From Prostheceraeus crozeri (Eukaryota > Platyhelminthes > Polycladida > Euryleptidae), in NCBI GenBank assembly GCA_907163375.1, contig CAJQUW010012890.1:682001-746000 (forward strand): DNA of 64,000 nt, read 5' to 3'. The notes below the pieces were generated by a model that worked only from the letters and a program-made list of their open reading frames with translations, made no database searches and was not told where the DNA came from. Positions 33,401 through 44,430 of this stretch are shown here, piece after piece (the first letter of the stretch is position 1; each line of letters begins with the position of its first letter). The translations under genes were made by a program, and so were the position numbers.

Positions 33401-35385
33401 TAAATGTTTATTATCAATACTCCAATAATAATCAATGAAGTACATATCAATATATTTTATGAAGCATATCGATCGACAAATGTGCAATGACTCATAACCA
33501 TGGAAGAATGCATGCCAAGACTTCTTGACCGTCATCGAGAAGATAGACAAATTAACGTTGTCCACAAGACTTGTTCAAGCCCTTACTTGTTAGTTGATAT
33601 TTGTCTCTTACACGTTCTTTCCCTCAGTGCTGCGTTACTTAAAAAAATGAAGTAAATTAATAATAATATAATACTTAACTTAATAACTTAATAATAATAA
33701 TAAAGTAAATTTAATTGCAATAAATTGCTTAATTCATGATTTTGTTCAAACGGTAAGAAGCATATGAGACATTTATTCTGATCTCATCAAAGTTCTTGTA
33801 AGCTAAAGCAGAGCGAATTATGATTACTGTACATTATCATTTGTAATTTTCACATTTGACTTCCTTGTATTCTTCAAAGAGAACGGTCGCTGATAACATG
33901 GTAGTCAATTCATGATATGGAACAGAGCAAGAACAGGTAGACGGATATTTCGTCTTGTTGCATGGTGTTGAAATTTCGTGTAAAATCAGTTTTTTTCTGA
34001 TTTACTATGAAGCTGATGAGATGCTCATCTGCTAACTCGTGAACTTGCAAGTACAGCCATGACTCATCTACATAATGTACTTGAATTTTACGACGTAGTT
34101 GTGATACTTTTACTTGAAGCGGCAATGCTGTGCACGATTCGGAAGTTTTACATCTTAGCTACAGACCATCTCAGAGATGTTATCTTAGAATACCATTTCA
34201 CAGATTGGAGCGGTAACAGTTTGAAAGAGAAGCTTCCACATTTCTTATAAGTGTGTACGTTGAAAGAGTTGTGTATCGTAAATTGCAATCATTGATGATG
34301 TAATTTGTGACTAACATTTGGAAAAATTCCAATGTTTTCAGAAATTTGTAAAAGCTGGAGATATATAATTTTGATTTGATATTTTTAGTGCGAAGCAGAG
34401 TAAATTAGTGCGCATGAATAGTATCATAAGAACTTCATTTCAATCGGAGCCTCTTAAGCCCCAGTTTTGCATTTCCAAAATTGCCACAGCTGACAATCAT
34501 TCGTCTCATTGTCTATCTGCCCAGTTTTCAAAGTAATAGTTGGACCATATCGAGCAGTCAGTCAGAAGCGTATAGAGTTCAGGTGAACTTGTCAATTAAG
34601 GGAATTATTTCTCGACGAGAAGTGCTCGTCTACAGTTAATGCTTTAATGATGGAGGATGCGCTTTAGAATCCGGTTAGTCTACAATAAGTCCGAGTTTGT
34701 CGACGCTGAGCGGGATATTTCACAACACGGATATTGAGAGCGTAAGTTTAGAGATTTAGATGTTTTCGTGTAAATTATGAAACATCTCTGAGAGATTTTG
34801 ATCAGCTTTGATGGGAAGAAATGGCAGAAATGCAATACATTCATCTTATTTTGGGAATCAACGCGGAGAATTCCCCAACTTGCTTTCTCCTCTGCGCGGT
34901 AGTACTTTTACTGCTTGTTTTCTCAGCCCAAATATTGTGATTATTCGATTAAGCACTCACGATACATGAAATGCAATGAAAGACACTCCTTGTACTGCGT
35001 TCCGAGTTAATGCATCGTTGTGGAGATGGAATGCTCAAAGAGAGAAGAGAAAAGGAGATTGACCAGTTACGTTGAAACCTGATCTTTCAGTGTAATGATC
35101 GCCAATGCAATGAAGACACTTCCTAGCGATGTCATATTGAAACTCGGTTGGGTATGTCGATGATTGCAGTATCCTGCTTACAACAAGCTTCAAACAATTC
35201 AATTGACTCAGTACTTCTGAAACCCCCTCCCCAAAATATTTTGATTTTACTCCAATAAATACTTTTGCCAATTTCTTACAAAATTTTTCAATTCAAATTA
35301 GTTACAGACCGATGACAAATCACAACTGAAGCTGTTATTATCATGTCCATTCATCCACAAATGACTCTATGCAGTTTATATTTAC
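33401..35385. other. Intergenic, no supported gene
   Basis: AT-rich with (TAA)n-like sequence at 33655-33715. No coding, RNA or mobile feature could be supported. Confidence 0.4.
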
Positions 35386-36245
35386 AGGGTGGACCAAAAG
35401 TTTCTGACCCTCTAAAGCTATTTAAGTAAAAATAGAAATGTGTCGGATATAAATCTATTTAGTCTCTATGAACTCATATAATTTCAGTGTAGAAATAACA
35501 ATATGTGAACTGTAAACGTCAAGAGTTGATATTTCGTGTTCTTATCTTCATTTCTCAGACATTCTAAGACACGAGTTAGCAAGCTTTCGACCAGATAGGA
35601 CGGTTCCAAAGAATCCCACTCATCTTTCGTTCTCGAAATAATCTGTTCTCTTCTCGGTCGTGGATACTTGAACACAGAATCATGAAGAATCGACCAAGTG
35701 TGTTGACGTTCAGGTCCGCTGAATTTCCAGACAGTCTTTCCAAACAGTATGTCCAACATCGTCAAAAAAGTGTTGGTTTTCTTCGGTGAATGTGCTCCCG
35801 TGCACCATCCTGCATAAGAACTGCCTTCTTCGGATACTGGACGATTCCACGAACATGGATTGACTCGAAGAAGACCGATTAGATTTTCTCCCTGTAGTCA
35901 CCATTCACCGACTTTCGTTTTCGACCACATGAAAATCCGTTTTATTGTATCGAGTGATGCCGCCCGCGACCATAATTTTCAAAGGAAACTTTGGCACTGG
36001 GACACGAGGTATACTTGCTGGTGGACTGGTTCGAATTCGGCAATTTTCTTTGCTTGGTTTTGGATTCAGTTCCATCATGCTTTCATTTGCAAGGGAACAT
36101 GGGAACAATTATCCACGACCGAGAAACAGAGAGCAGCATATTTTGAGAGTGAGAGATAAGTGGGATTGTTTGGAATAGTCCTATCTCAAATCGTTGGTCG
36201 AAAGCTTCCCTACTCGTGTCTCGGGATGTCTGAGAAATGAAGGTA
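35386..36245 (-). mobile_element. Tc1/mariner-like fragments in inverted arrangement
   Basis: A terminal-repeat-like start (TACAGGGTGGACCAAAAGTT) lies at 35384. On the minus strand, from about 36108 down to 35484, broken frames show mariner-superfamily transposase parts: KIMVAGGITRYNKTDFHVVE, then YPKKAVLMQDGA, then TWSILHDSVFKYPRPRREQIISR and DEWDSLEPSYLVESLLTRV. At 36110-36245 a second copy of the C-terminal part lies on the plus strand (NYPRPRNREQHILRVRDKWDCLE). Two C-termini therefore face outward from a shared centre. Several frame breaks are present, so it is dead. Confidence 0.65.
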
Positions 36246-36444
36246 AGAACCCATCGAATTGCTAATTAGAGAAACTATATTGCCTCTCTAAGGCTAACAT
36301 GACACGGAGGATTTGTAAAATGCCATAATTCCTCCTGTATTGCTATCATGATCAGTCAAATCCGTGTAATTTTCTCCAAAAGTCTAAACATTTGCATATC
36401 TCACATGTGGTATTATGGGTCTCAACTCGAGTACATTTAATAAA

Positions 36445-36960
36445 ATCGAAGAGAGAGAGAGAGAAACGTTTATTCATTCTTGAAATGGTAATCAAAATAT
36501 GCAATCGAAGTTAAGGTACAAATTGCGATTTGAAAATCATAAAATAAAGCAAGTGACTCAATCATGAAGTGCAGATGACGCGATTATACACACTGATGGT
36601 AAAAAAGAATTGCGACGCAAGGAAGTTCTGCAAAAAGGCACTGAGATGCGACCACTTGGTAGAAAAGCTGGATTCAGAAAATGCAGCAAAGATTTGGCAT
36701 TGGAAATATCTCGCAGAATGTTCAGCGACAAGCGAGACCTTCTCGAAGAAAGATCTTCAGATATAGTAATGCCCTTGATTTTTAGGCATCATCCTTGAAT
36801 TTTCTCTGAGGAGTGTGATTGTTCTTGAGAAAGTCCGATGAAGGCAGGGCAGGCATACTCCATGATAGATCTTATGATTCCATTGAATATCATCAAGAAT
36901 TCCTCGTCGCTGGTAAAAGATTTAATTCTCCGCATAATATAGATGCGCTGAGCACATTTT
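36445..36960 (-). mobile_element. LINE ORF2 C-terminal fragment with (CT)n tail
   Basis: On the minus strand broken frames read SIMEYACPAFIGLSQEQ, then RISVPFCRTSLRRNSFLP, matching the 'xLEYAxPVFxxLS...' and 'LPFCRTxRRxNSF' end blocks of a LINE group, as at 8650-8825. The 3' end at about 36450 carries (CT)n on the minus strand ((AG)n on the plus strand). It is truncated and broken. Confidence 0.6.
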
Positions 36961-37724
36961 CTGCTGCATACACATTGGGAATTTAATTAATAACGAGCCA
37001 TTCTACCTAATATACTTACTCCATGGTTGAAGCAAATTATATTTACAATTATTGTTGAATTTTTTTATCGATGAATAACAACAAGTTTCGATAAGTTCAG
37101 TATCAAGATGTAAACACAACAAACCTTGGATAAACGGTTCACCGAGTCGCCGGGATGTCAGAAGTTTATTTACATATTAATTATTGATGACAATTTATCA
37201 GCAAATAAATTTCAGTGATATTCGAATAGCTCAGTCAAACATTTTGTTGTTGTTTTTCGTTTATTTTTTGTTTGTCTTAAGCCTAGGGAGATTTTATGAA
37301 CGAGAATGGTGACGAAAAAGTATCAAAGTGTCAACAATTCAGAGAGTTTTGATCAATTAATTGGAAATCTCTCACTGCTCTCCGTCATAACTCTGAGGCA
37401 AGTTTCCTGGACAACGTTGTATCAGATTAAATTTCTGAGATTTTGTCTCCTGAGATTTCTTCATCACTGTCTGTCATTCATACTTTGGTTCGCCAACTCA
37501 TTTTCCTGTTTCCTTAAAATAAGTAAACACAGCGTTTAGTGTGACAAAAGAGCGTTGTTCTCAGAAGTCAAAGTACTGATTTGCTTGATTTCTTCCTATG
37601 CGTATTCTGATGTATGAAGGCATCATTGCGTAATATAAAGCGCATCGAGATGAGGTACCTCTCTTTAATTTTGTAAGTGCTCATCAAGATTGTATGACAG
37701 TGTGTGAAAGACGAACTTGTAAGT
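36961..37724. other. Intergenic, no supported gene
   Basis: No supported feature; a 77-codon frame at 37306-37539 has no motif. Confidence 0.35.
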
Positions 37725-37825
37725 TGAGACCTGCTGATTATTTCCGATATAGCATGAAATGGTATTTATTCAGATGTGTTTCTAGATTTCAATTGAGTAT
37801 GCAACTATTTACAGTGTGTTTGCAA
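37725..37825 (+). repeat. Diverged direct repeat flanking a hAT cluster, left copy
   Basis: Shares blocks with 39029-39135: CCTGCTGAT, GCATGAAATGG, TTCAGAT, TTCAA, then a TGTGTTTG end. The two copies lie on either side of the hAT cluster 37843-38850. They could be parts of an older repeat. Confidence 0.45.
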
Positions 37826-37842
37826 AAAGAAGCATCTATAAT

Positions 37843-38850
37843 CATAGAATTAGATTGTTTAACTTTCTCAGTTTTCTAGACGTGAAGACTAATTCTAAAC
37901 GATGGCACATGCTGGAACTTAGTGAATGGGCATAAAGGAATTCTTGATACCATACAGAGATAGGAAAAACAGTCGGCTATTGCTTGTGGATTAATGTGAA
38001 TTCCATCAAAGTGCGTCGATTATCACAATTCCTTCAGATTCAAAGAATTCAGATCACTGAGCACAAGTTTTCTAGTTAATGTTGGCCCTTCAGATCATTA
38101 TTAAAGAAAGTAGCAGGCGTACGAAAATTAGTTCACTTGATGATTTCACATCCTCTCCTCGGCATTCCTCACCGCATTGTGCATACATTGAATCGAAGCC
38201 AAGACAGGGATGTGTGTTTTGGTGTGTGCGAAGTGATATTACAGCACGCACGCAACTCTCACTGGCTCTGGTGTCCTCTGCTGACAGCTTATTGTTTGCC
38301 ATTTCCAATAGCAAGCGATACACGAATTATCCATTCGAGAAGGCGCAAGTTGTCTAATTCTTTGATGTGCCATTTCGACATTAAGGTTGCATACAATTCT
38401 TCCTTTCTAGGAAACCGAAGCGCGCTCAGATGAATCTAATTCTGTGGGAAAAACATTCGGCTATTGCTTGTGGATTGCTGTGAATTCCATCAAAGTGCGT
38501 CGATTGTCACAATTCCTCCAGATTGAAAGAATTCAGATCATTGCGCAAACGTTTTCTAGTTAATGTTGATCCGTCAAATTCTTTCTTTAGAAGTTGGCAG
38601 GCGTGAGAAATTTAGCTCCATCTCTTCGCAGGATTTATCAATCAATCGAGTGGTACAACAACAGTGAAATGTGACCGAACGAAGACCTTAGTGTGTATAA
38701 CATACAAACCACTGGCTGCTATCTGAGGCTCACTGCTTATTCAGTGACGACGACTTATTGTGCTGTGTGACCTTTCATTATCGCATACGAGATACAACTT
38801 CACCCTTCCGGCAAACGACGACTATGAAAAACGACCAGTCTAATTCTGTG
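37843..38850 (+). mobile_element. Composite hAT-type element, copies D and E joined
   Basis: The left end CATAGAATTAGA starts a complete C-type copy (D) ending TCTAATTCTGTG at 38445. It is immediately followed by a left-truncated copy (E) starting inside the family's left half (GGAAAAACATTCGGCTATTG) and ending TCTAATTCTGTG at 38850. E has a third, different middle (GGATTTATCAATCAATCGAG). The outer flanks TCTATAAT (37835-37842) and TCCATAGT (38851-38858) match at 6 of 8 positions. This suggests the whole D-E unit is one insertion or arose by recombination after insertion. No coding capacity. Confidence 0.7.
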
Positions 38851-39871
38851 TCCATAGTATAGTTATTACAAACGTGCTAACTTCGGCGATATGTTAGCAG
38901 TGTGCCAAAAGTACAAGCACATGAACATCCGTCGAAATTTCCTATAATACACCAATTGCGCACCTCAAATTTTCCTGGCTCTGGCTGCAGCTTTAAACAG
39001 GGATTTGTGTCGAGTGATGTTGACGGATGTGAACTAGGCCTGCTGATGATTCCTGATTTTGCATGAAATGGCAGCTATTCAGATCTGTATCCAGTTTTCA
39101 ACTGCGGACTGACCTATTTTCATTGTGTTTGATAACTATTACATAGACTCTAGCTTTGACGACTTATTAGTGGAGGCTTAGATGTACTATCTAATTAGTA
39201 CCCGCCAACATTTCAATTAATATGCTAAGTGTTCATTCATTCAAATGGGAAAATCCATTTACCCAACCTTATCAATCTCCTTGATATGCGCAGGGATTAC
39301 CAAAATATTTTTTGATATATATTTCTGTATATGTTTGCATCCTTTTTGTATCTTATTTCAAGTGTGGTATGCTTTGCATACGAAAGCCATATCAGCACAA
39401 TGTTAAAGGAATGCATCAATGATTTCTAATATATGTTGATTTAAGCCTTATGTAAATAATTATTGATATATAATATATAATCAACATTTATTCAATATGT
39501 AACTTTGGAACTAAGCATATTATCAATCCGAAATAAAAACACATTACAATTCATGAACGCAAAAATAGTTATGTTTGAGATATATAAGCCAACATGATTG
39601 CACGATATTTATCGTTTGAATGAATTGATGTTAATCAACTTGGTTCATAAAATAGAGCTAACTAAGGGTCTTGTTAATGTTACTAGACAGGTAGCAACGA
39701 CGACATACTCGTGGAGTATAAATTCACAATAAATCTAATTTAGTCAAATATCACACTAACAAAAAGAAATAGTCACGAATGGTATTACTGAAAAAAGTTA
39801 TTTAACAGTAGCATGAAATAGATATACTTTTTTGCTATGTGACTTAAAGCTCTACATACCAGAGGCATTTA
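38851..39871. other. Intergenic with the right copy of a diverged repeat
   Basis: 39029-39135 repeats 37725-37825 in diverged form. The rest is AT-rich and holds no supported gene. Confidence 0.4.
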
Positions 39872-41582
39872 TTTTTATTTTATTTTATTGAACGAAACTG
39901 TTTACAGTGACATTTTGTCCGAAGACTTCAAGGGCACTTTACATAAAAAACGAAAAACAATCGCCAGAAGATACAAAAAATGCGATCCATAGCACGGTGT
40001 GGCAGATAGGTCTACATGTAAAGGCAGTGGACACACACACATAGACAGAGAAAGGGAGAGAGAGAAAAAAATGAAAAATTATGAAAAAGAGGAACGTAGC
40101 AGTTCTGCCTTCAGGGCTGACTTGAAGGTGGAAAGGGATGGAATTGATTTAAGAGAGGAAGGGAGTTCCAAACCCGTGCGGCAGCTACAGGAAACGCACG
40201 AGCGCCCACAGTCTTGAGGCGAGAAGAGGGCAGCATAAGGTTCGAGGAGGAAGAGGAGCGCAACGAGCGCCTGGATTCGATGGATGAGGAAAGTTGAAGA
40301 TAAGAATTAAGGTAAGGTGGAGCAAGGCCATGAAGGCATTTGAAAACGATCACGGCAAGACGAAAGTTAATACGGTCACGTATTGGTAGCCATTCGAGGG
40401 ATAAAAGAGTTGGAGTCACGTGGTCGCGTGCTCGAATGTTTCGGACGAGGCGGCAGGTTGCATTCAGGATGCGTTGAAATTTGGAGAGGGAGTTGTCGGG
40501 AAGGCCATAGAGAATAGTGGAGCAATAATCGAGTCTGGAGTGGATAACAGAAGTGGCAAGAGTCTTGGCCACAGGCTCAGAGATACACCGTCGGATGGAC
40601 CACAATTGACGGAGGGCAGAGAAGCACTTTGCCGTAGTGTCGGAGATATGGGGTCGCATTGAAAGGCAGGGGTCAATAACCACACCAAGATTGCGGAGTT
40701 TGCTTGCAGGAGCGATCGTGGTGCCATCAATTACGATAGGGTGGTTTGGGGCTTGGTGACGACGCCTTTGAGAGGTGATTCACATGATATTAGTCTTGCT
40801 AGTGTTGAGGAGAAGATGATTTGAGCTCAGCCATTTCCGAACGTCGGAGATGCAGCTTGACATACGGGAAGCGAGGTTGGCGGAGTCAGATGGATGACAA
40901 GATCCAAAAATCTGTAAGTCGTCTGCGTAGATATGGTAGGAGAGACCATATGACTCGATGATTTTGGGAAGGTCAGCAGTGTAAATGAGGAACAGAAGGG
41001 GGCCTAGCACAGAACCTTGAGGGACACCATGTCGAGCCGGAGAAGGGATGGAGTGAGAGGTTTCACATTTCACACTGTAAGAACGCTCAGACAGGAATGA
41101 GGTTAGCCAAGATAAGACCTGGCCCTTGATGCCGAAGGAGATTTCCAGACGTTGGAGAAGAATACCATGATGGACCGAATCGAAGGCCGATGAGAGGTCA
41201 AGGAGGGAGAGGAGCACTGCCTTGCCTTGGTCAATCACGGTGAGGATGTCGGATGAGATCTTTAGGAGGGCAGTTTCGGTCGAATGATTAGAAAGATACG
41301 CTGACTGCAATTGTGGAAAGAGGTCTTCGGAGTTCATGTAGGAACAAATCTGTTTGGCGACCAGCCGTTCAAGGACTTTGGAGAGGGTGCAGAGCTTGGA
41401 GATGGGTCTGTACGAAGAGACGTCATTTGGATCAGGATTGCTCTTTTTCAAAGTGGGGTTTATAACCGCCTCCTTCCATAAACGCGGGACAGAACCAGAA
41501 GATAGTGATTGGTTGAACAGATGGTGTAGGAAAGGTGCAACGAGATCGATGTTCAACTTTAGAAACTTTAGAACGGCATACT
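39872..41582 (-). mobile_element. CR1/L2-like LINE, 5'-truncated
   Basis: About 1.7 kb of a non-LTR retrotransposon: the reverse transcriptase region of ORF2, the C-terminal region, about 240 bp of 3' UTR, and a 3' end made of TAAAA-type repeats (AATAAAATAAAATAAAAATA on the minus strand, near 39872-39891). It starts abruptly at about 41582 without endonuclease, the usual result of incomplete reverse transcription. Target duplications could not be identified. Confidence 0.85.
40111..41556 (-). pseudogene. LINE ORF2, reverse transcriptase and C-terminal region, one nonsense codon
   Basis: A continuous frame of 482 codons interrupted once by TGA (40780-40782). The reverse transcriptase blocks are in order: SSYRPISKLCTLSKVLERLV, LLDLSSAFDSVHHGIL, HGVPQGSVLGPLLFLIYTADL and HIYADDLQIF with the catalytic YADD. 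After the stop the frame continues into LRNLGVVIDPCLSM, LDYCSTILYGLP, then LLSLEWLPIRDRINFRLAVIVFKCLHGLAPPYL, the hallmark tail of CR1/L2-like LINEs (listed here by position: near 40320-40420), and ends ARVWNSLPLLNQFHP. It looks young: one stop in 482 codons and otherwise good blocks. Confidence 0.85.
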
Positions 41583-41840
41583 AATGAAGATGAATTTGCA
41601 TCTGGTCTCGTATATGAAATATACAAACAACTCGTATTTCAGTGTAAAACAGCCAATCACAGATAGAATAGTTCGTATCGCTACATACCAATCACATAAG
41701 AAAGCAAGTGAGATGTCTTATGAAAAACATACCAGATCTCTGTATCTGGTATACATACGAGAATCTCGAATCAAATGTTAATTTCAGATTGCATGTGATT
41801 TTGGTATATGTTTGTATGTAATTTTCGTATCCAGCGATTT

Positions 41841-42115
41841 GCAGTGATGGGCATAAGTCCTATATTTAGTATTTCAAAGGGTGCAATTTTTCTGTGTGAT
41901 TGTCACCTGCAAGTGTCTTCTTACTTTTTATTTTCCCCAGTTTAAAGTTGAATTTGAATTGATACTTGGAGTACAGATTTTTTATGGAGTATTGATAATC
42001 GGATAATCGAGTCACTTAAACAAATAGCAATCGAATCGGATAATCGTAATCGGAACTCTGAGATAGCGAATCGGATTATCGTAATCGGAACATCATTTTT
42101 CCAAATGACGCCCAT
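41841..42115. mobile_element. Possible small hAT-like element
   Basis: The left edge CAGTGATGGGCATAAGTC and the right edge, read inward, TAGAAATGGGCGTCATTTGG share the ATGGGC core in inverted orientation. Inside, an AATCGGATAATCGTAATCGG-type unit is repeated (41997-42092). No 8-bp target duplication was found. Confidence 0.3.
41997..42092 (+). repeat. Tandem 35-bp repeat, ATCGGATAATCG units
   Basis: CGAATCGGATAATCGTAATC at 42032 recurs as CGAATCGGATTATCGTAATC at 42067, each followed by GGAAC. A partial third unit (ATCGGATAATCGAGTC) lies at 41998. Confidence 0.65.
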
Positions 42116-44354
42116 TTCTAATTTTTTCCAATTCTTGAAATTGAAGGATGGATAAATGGATTTATGATTATGGATAAATGATTGGAATGTAAATTGAATG
42201 TTTCACTTATATTGTGAATGATTTATTGAAAGTTTACGAAAACTTTGAGTAAAATTATCGATGTCATACCTCAATGGTACTTTTCAAGCATCTGACTTCT
42301 CAGTGGGCCGGCTTCGGACAATACCCTAAACCTGAATACTATGGAAGTTTTACACGGTCAAGTTTTGCACAAATATGGGGAAATTGTTCGCTTGCCGTCA
42401 CCCACCGGTTTTCATAGCTCACATAAAGTAGCCAGGCCATGCAGCATAGTTTACAGCAGACGCATGCAGTCGTCGGAAGCTTGCCTTCAACACGGCACGA
42501 AGTTTATCAGCAGAGGAGGAAATTGAACTGCAAAACTTGTGTTTTATTGCTGTTTTCCTTCGGTTAGAAGTCGATGAAACGTCTTCCATACATGTAAATA
42601 AATCATCTCGACCGCTGAATGACCTGCAACTTAACTCTTGCTAAGACAGATTGATGCAATTTATGAGCCTCTTTTGTCATTGTGTGACATGTTGATTGAG
42701 TTTGAATGTACAAATGTTGACATGATGTTCATCAGTCCATCCTTCAGTCAAACGTCATTGAAGTTAATTCTCAATGTAGGAAATGATATCCGGAAGTCGA
42801 AGTTGATCTGTGAAGCCATTTGGACATCGACCGTAAAGATGGCGCTGGACGCAGAAGGCCTGTTCTAGCATTGCCTGCATTTTTCAAAATTCACATTAGC
42901 ACCAATTGATATCACTGTGAGACTCTTTAGCTTGATTTTTATTGATATTGCACTGCCTAGATCGTAGCCCTATCGATTCCGGGGGGGGGGGTGGTGGTGG
43001 TGGAAGGCAAGATCGGCAATGATAAAACGACATCATTTTACTTTTGAAAATGCTATAAAATGATATCAAAAATTTTTGCTTCAACTATGTTTTCTAATCA
43101 TAGATTCTTCGCATTTTGTATTGAATCAAATTTAGTCTCTCGTTTGTTTTACCAATGTCCTTCCCCACCGGCTGATTCATGTAGCGAAAAACAACAGGCT
43201 ATTGTTTGTCAGTCAGTCTGTCTATCGTGCAGATTGACAATGATTGAACACTGAATTCAATAATAACTGTGTTGATGTTTTTGAAGTCTTGACTGAAACC
43301 AAAATATTTTTGAATTTTTTTCCTACTTTAGATTCTGTCGGCCTAACCAACTGCATATTGTAGGCATATTTGTAATTCGAGTGTATATAGCTTAAATCAA
43401 AACTTGCACTGTCTAATGTATAGGCCATAGGCCCTACCTAATACAAGGAGCCTTGTATGACTAAACTGCTTTCTTCGGTCTTCCATTATTTGGAATATAT
43501 CGATGCTGCATGCAATCTAATTTTCATTTCATTGCTAAGAGCAGTGAAAGTAGCATGGTGGCAGTGTAAATCGAAAAATTCGCATGACTAGATCTAATTA
43601 CGGTGCAGGCCTACGTATGTTTCAACAAATAATGGTATATTTTCAATATGAAAAATAAAATGATATAAAATGACATAACTGCCGATCATAGGTGGAAGGT
43701 CACTTTTTCTGTGGCCATCGTAAGACTAAGACAGTTTTCAACTTTTGAAATGGATTTCGACTACTAATACTTCGAATTTTGTCGCTATTTGCACACATTT
43801 TGTGTGATAGCATGCAAGCCAACACAAAATGACTTCAACAAGCTTGAGTGCAGTGTTTTATAAACATGTGTATGTGAAAATATAAAGATTAGTCAACACC
43901 AACGATATTGAGCAGAGTATTGCAGATTCAAATGTCAGTATTCTTGAAAAATGAAGTTGTTGCCACTGGTTTCGCAGGAGTTTTATTGTAATTCATTGTA
44001 ATTATTGCAATTACAGACTGGATTCATGCAAGGTAGAACTTCAAAATCAATGAAGAATGAGAAGTATTTACAAAAGACCCAGATAAAGGACACTGGCCTG
44101 GTGTAAAGTTCAGTCCTATTCAACATAGAATGCAGTGTATGCTTGAAATAAGCTGTAAACCGCACACTACTCCTAAATGAAATGGAAAATTGCCTCACCA
44201 ATCCAATCATTCACTAAACATGATTCATTAATAATAACTTTATTTTTCAATGATTAATCCAGTAATGGCCTCAATACATCAGATGTTTCACTATGTAAGT
44301 ATTCTTCATAATTTTTTTATTAATAGCATAAGTTAATAGACGGAAAATTATTGC
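42116..44354. other. Intergenic, no supported gene
   Basis: Contains a G-run followed by (GGT)n at 42980-43005. No supported gene. Short frames here lack family motifs. Confidence 0.4.
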
Positions 44355-44430
44355 TCGTCTTGGTGGATTTGAACCACCGAACTCTGGCGTTCTAGGTCAA
44401 CGCTCTACCAACTGAGCTGTCGACAGACGA
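44355..44430 (-). tRNA. tRNA-like sequence, probably SINE head or pseudogene
   Basis: On the minus strand an A-box (CAGCTCAGTTGGTAGAGCG) and a B-box (GGTTCAAATCC) are well spaced. The T-stem (GGTGG/CCACC) and D-stem (GCTC/GAGC) are perfect, and TCGTCTG pairs with AAGACGA over six of seven positions. The joint between the acceptor and D stems is 6 bases rather than 2 and includes the palindrome CTGTCGACAG. The anticodon loop CTAGAAC has a weak stem. These departures favour a tRNA-derived retroposon or a dead tRNA over a working gene. Confidence 0.45.

Noticed and set aside
42980-43005. G-run and (GGT)n as a regulatory G-quadruplex
   Set aside because: A simple microsatellite with no gene nearby; no evidence of function.
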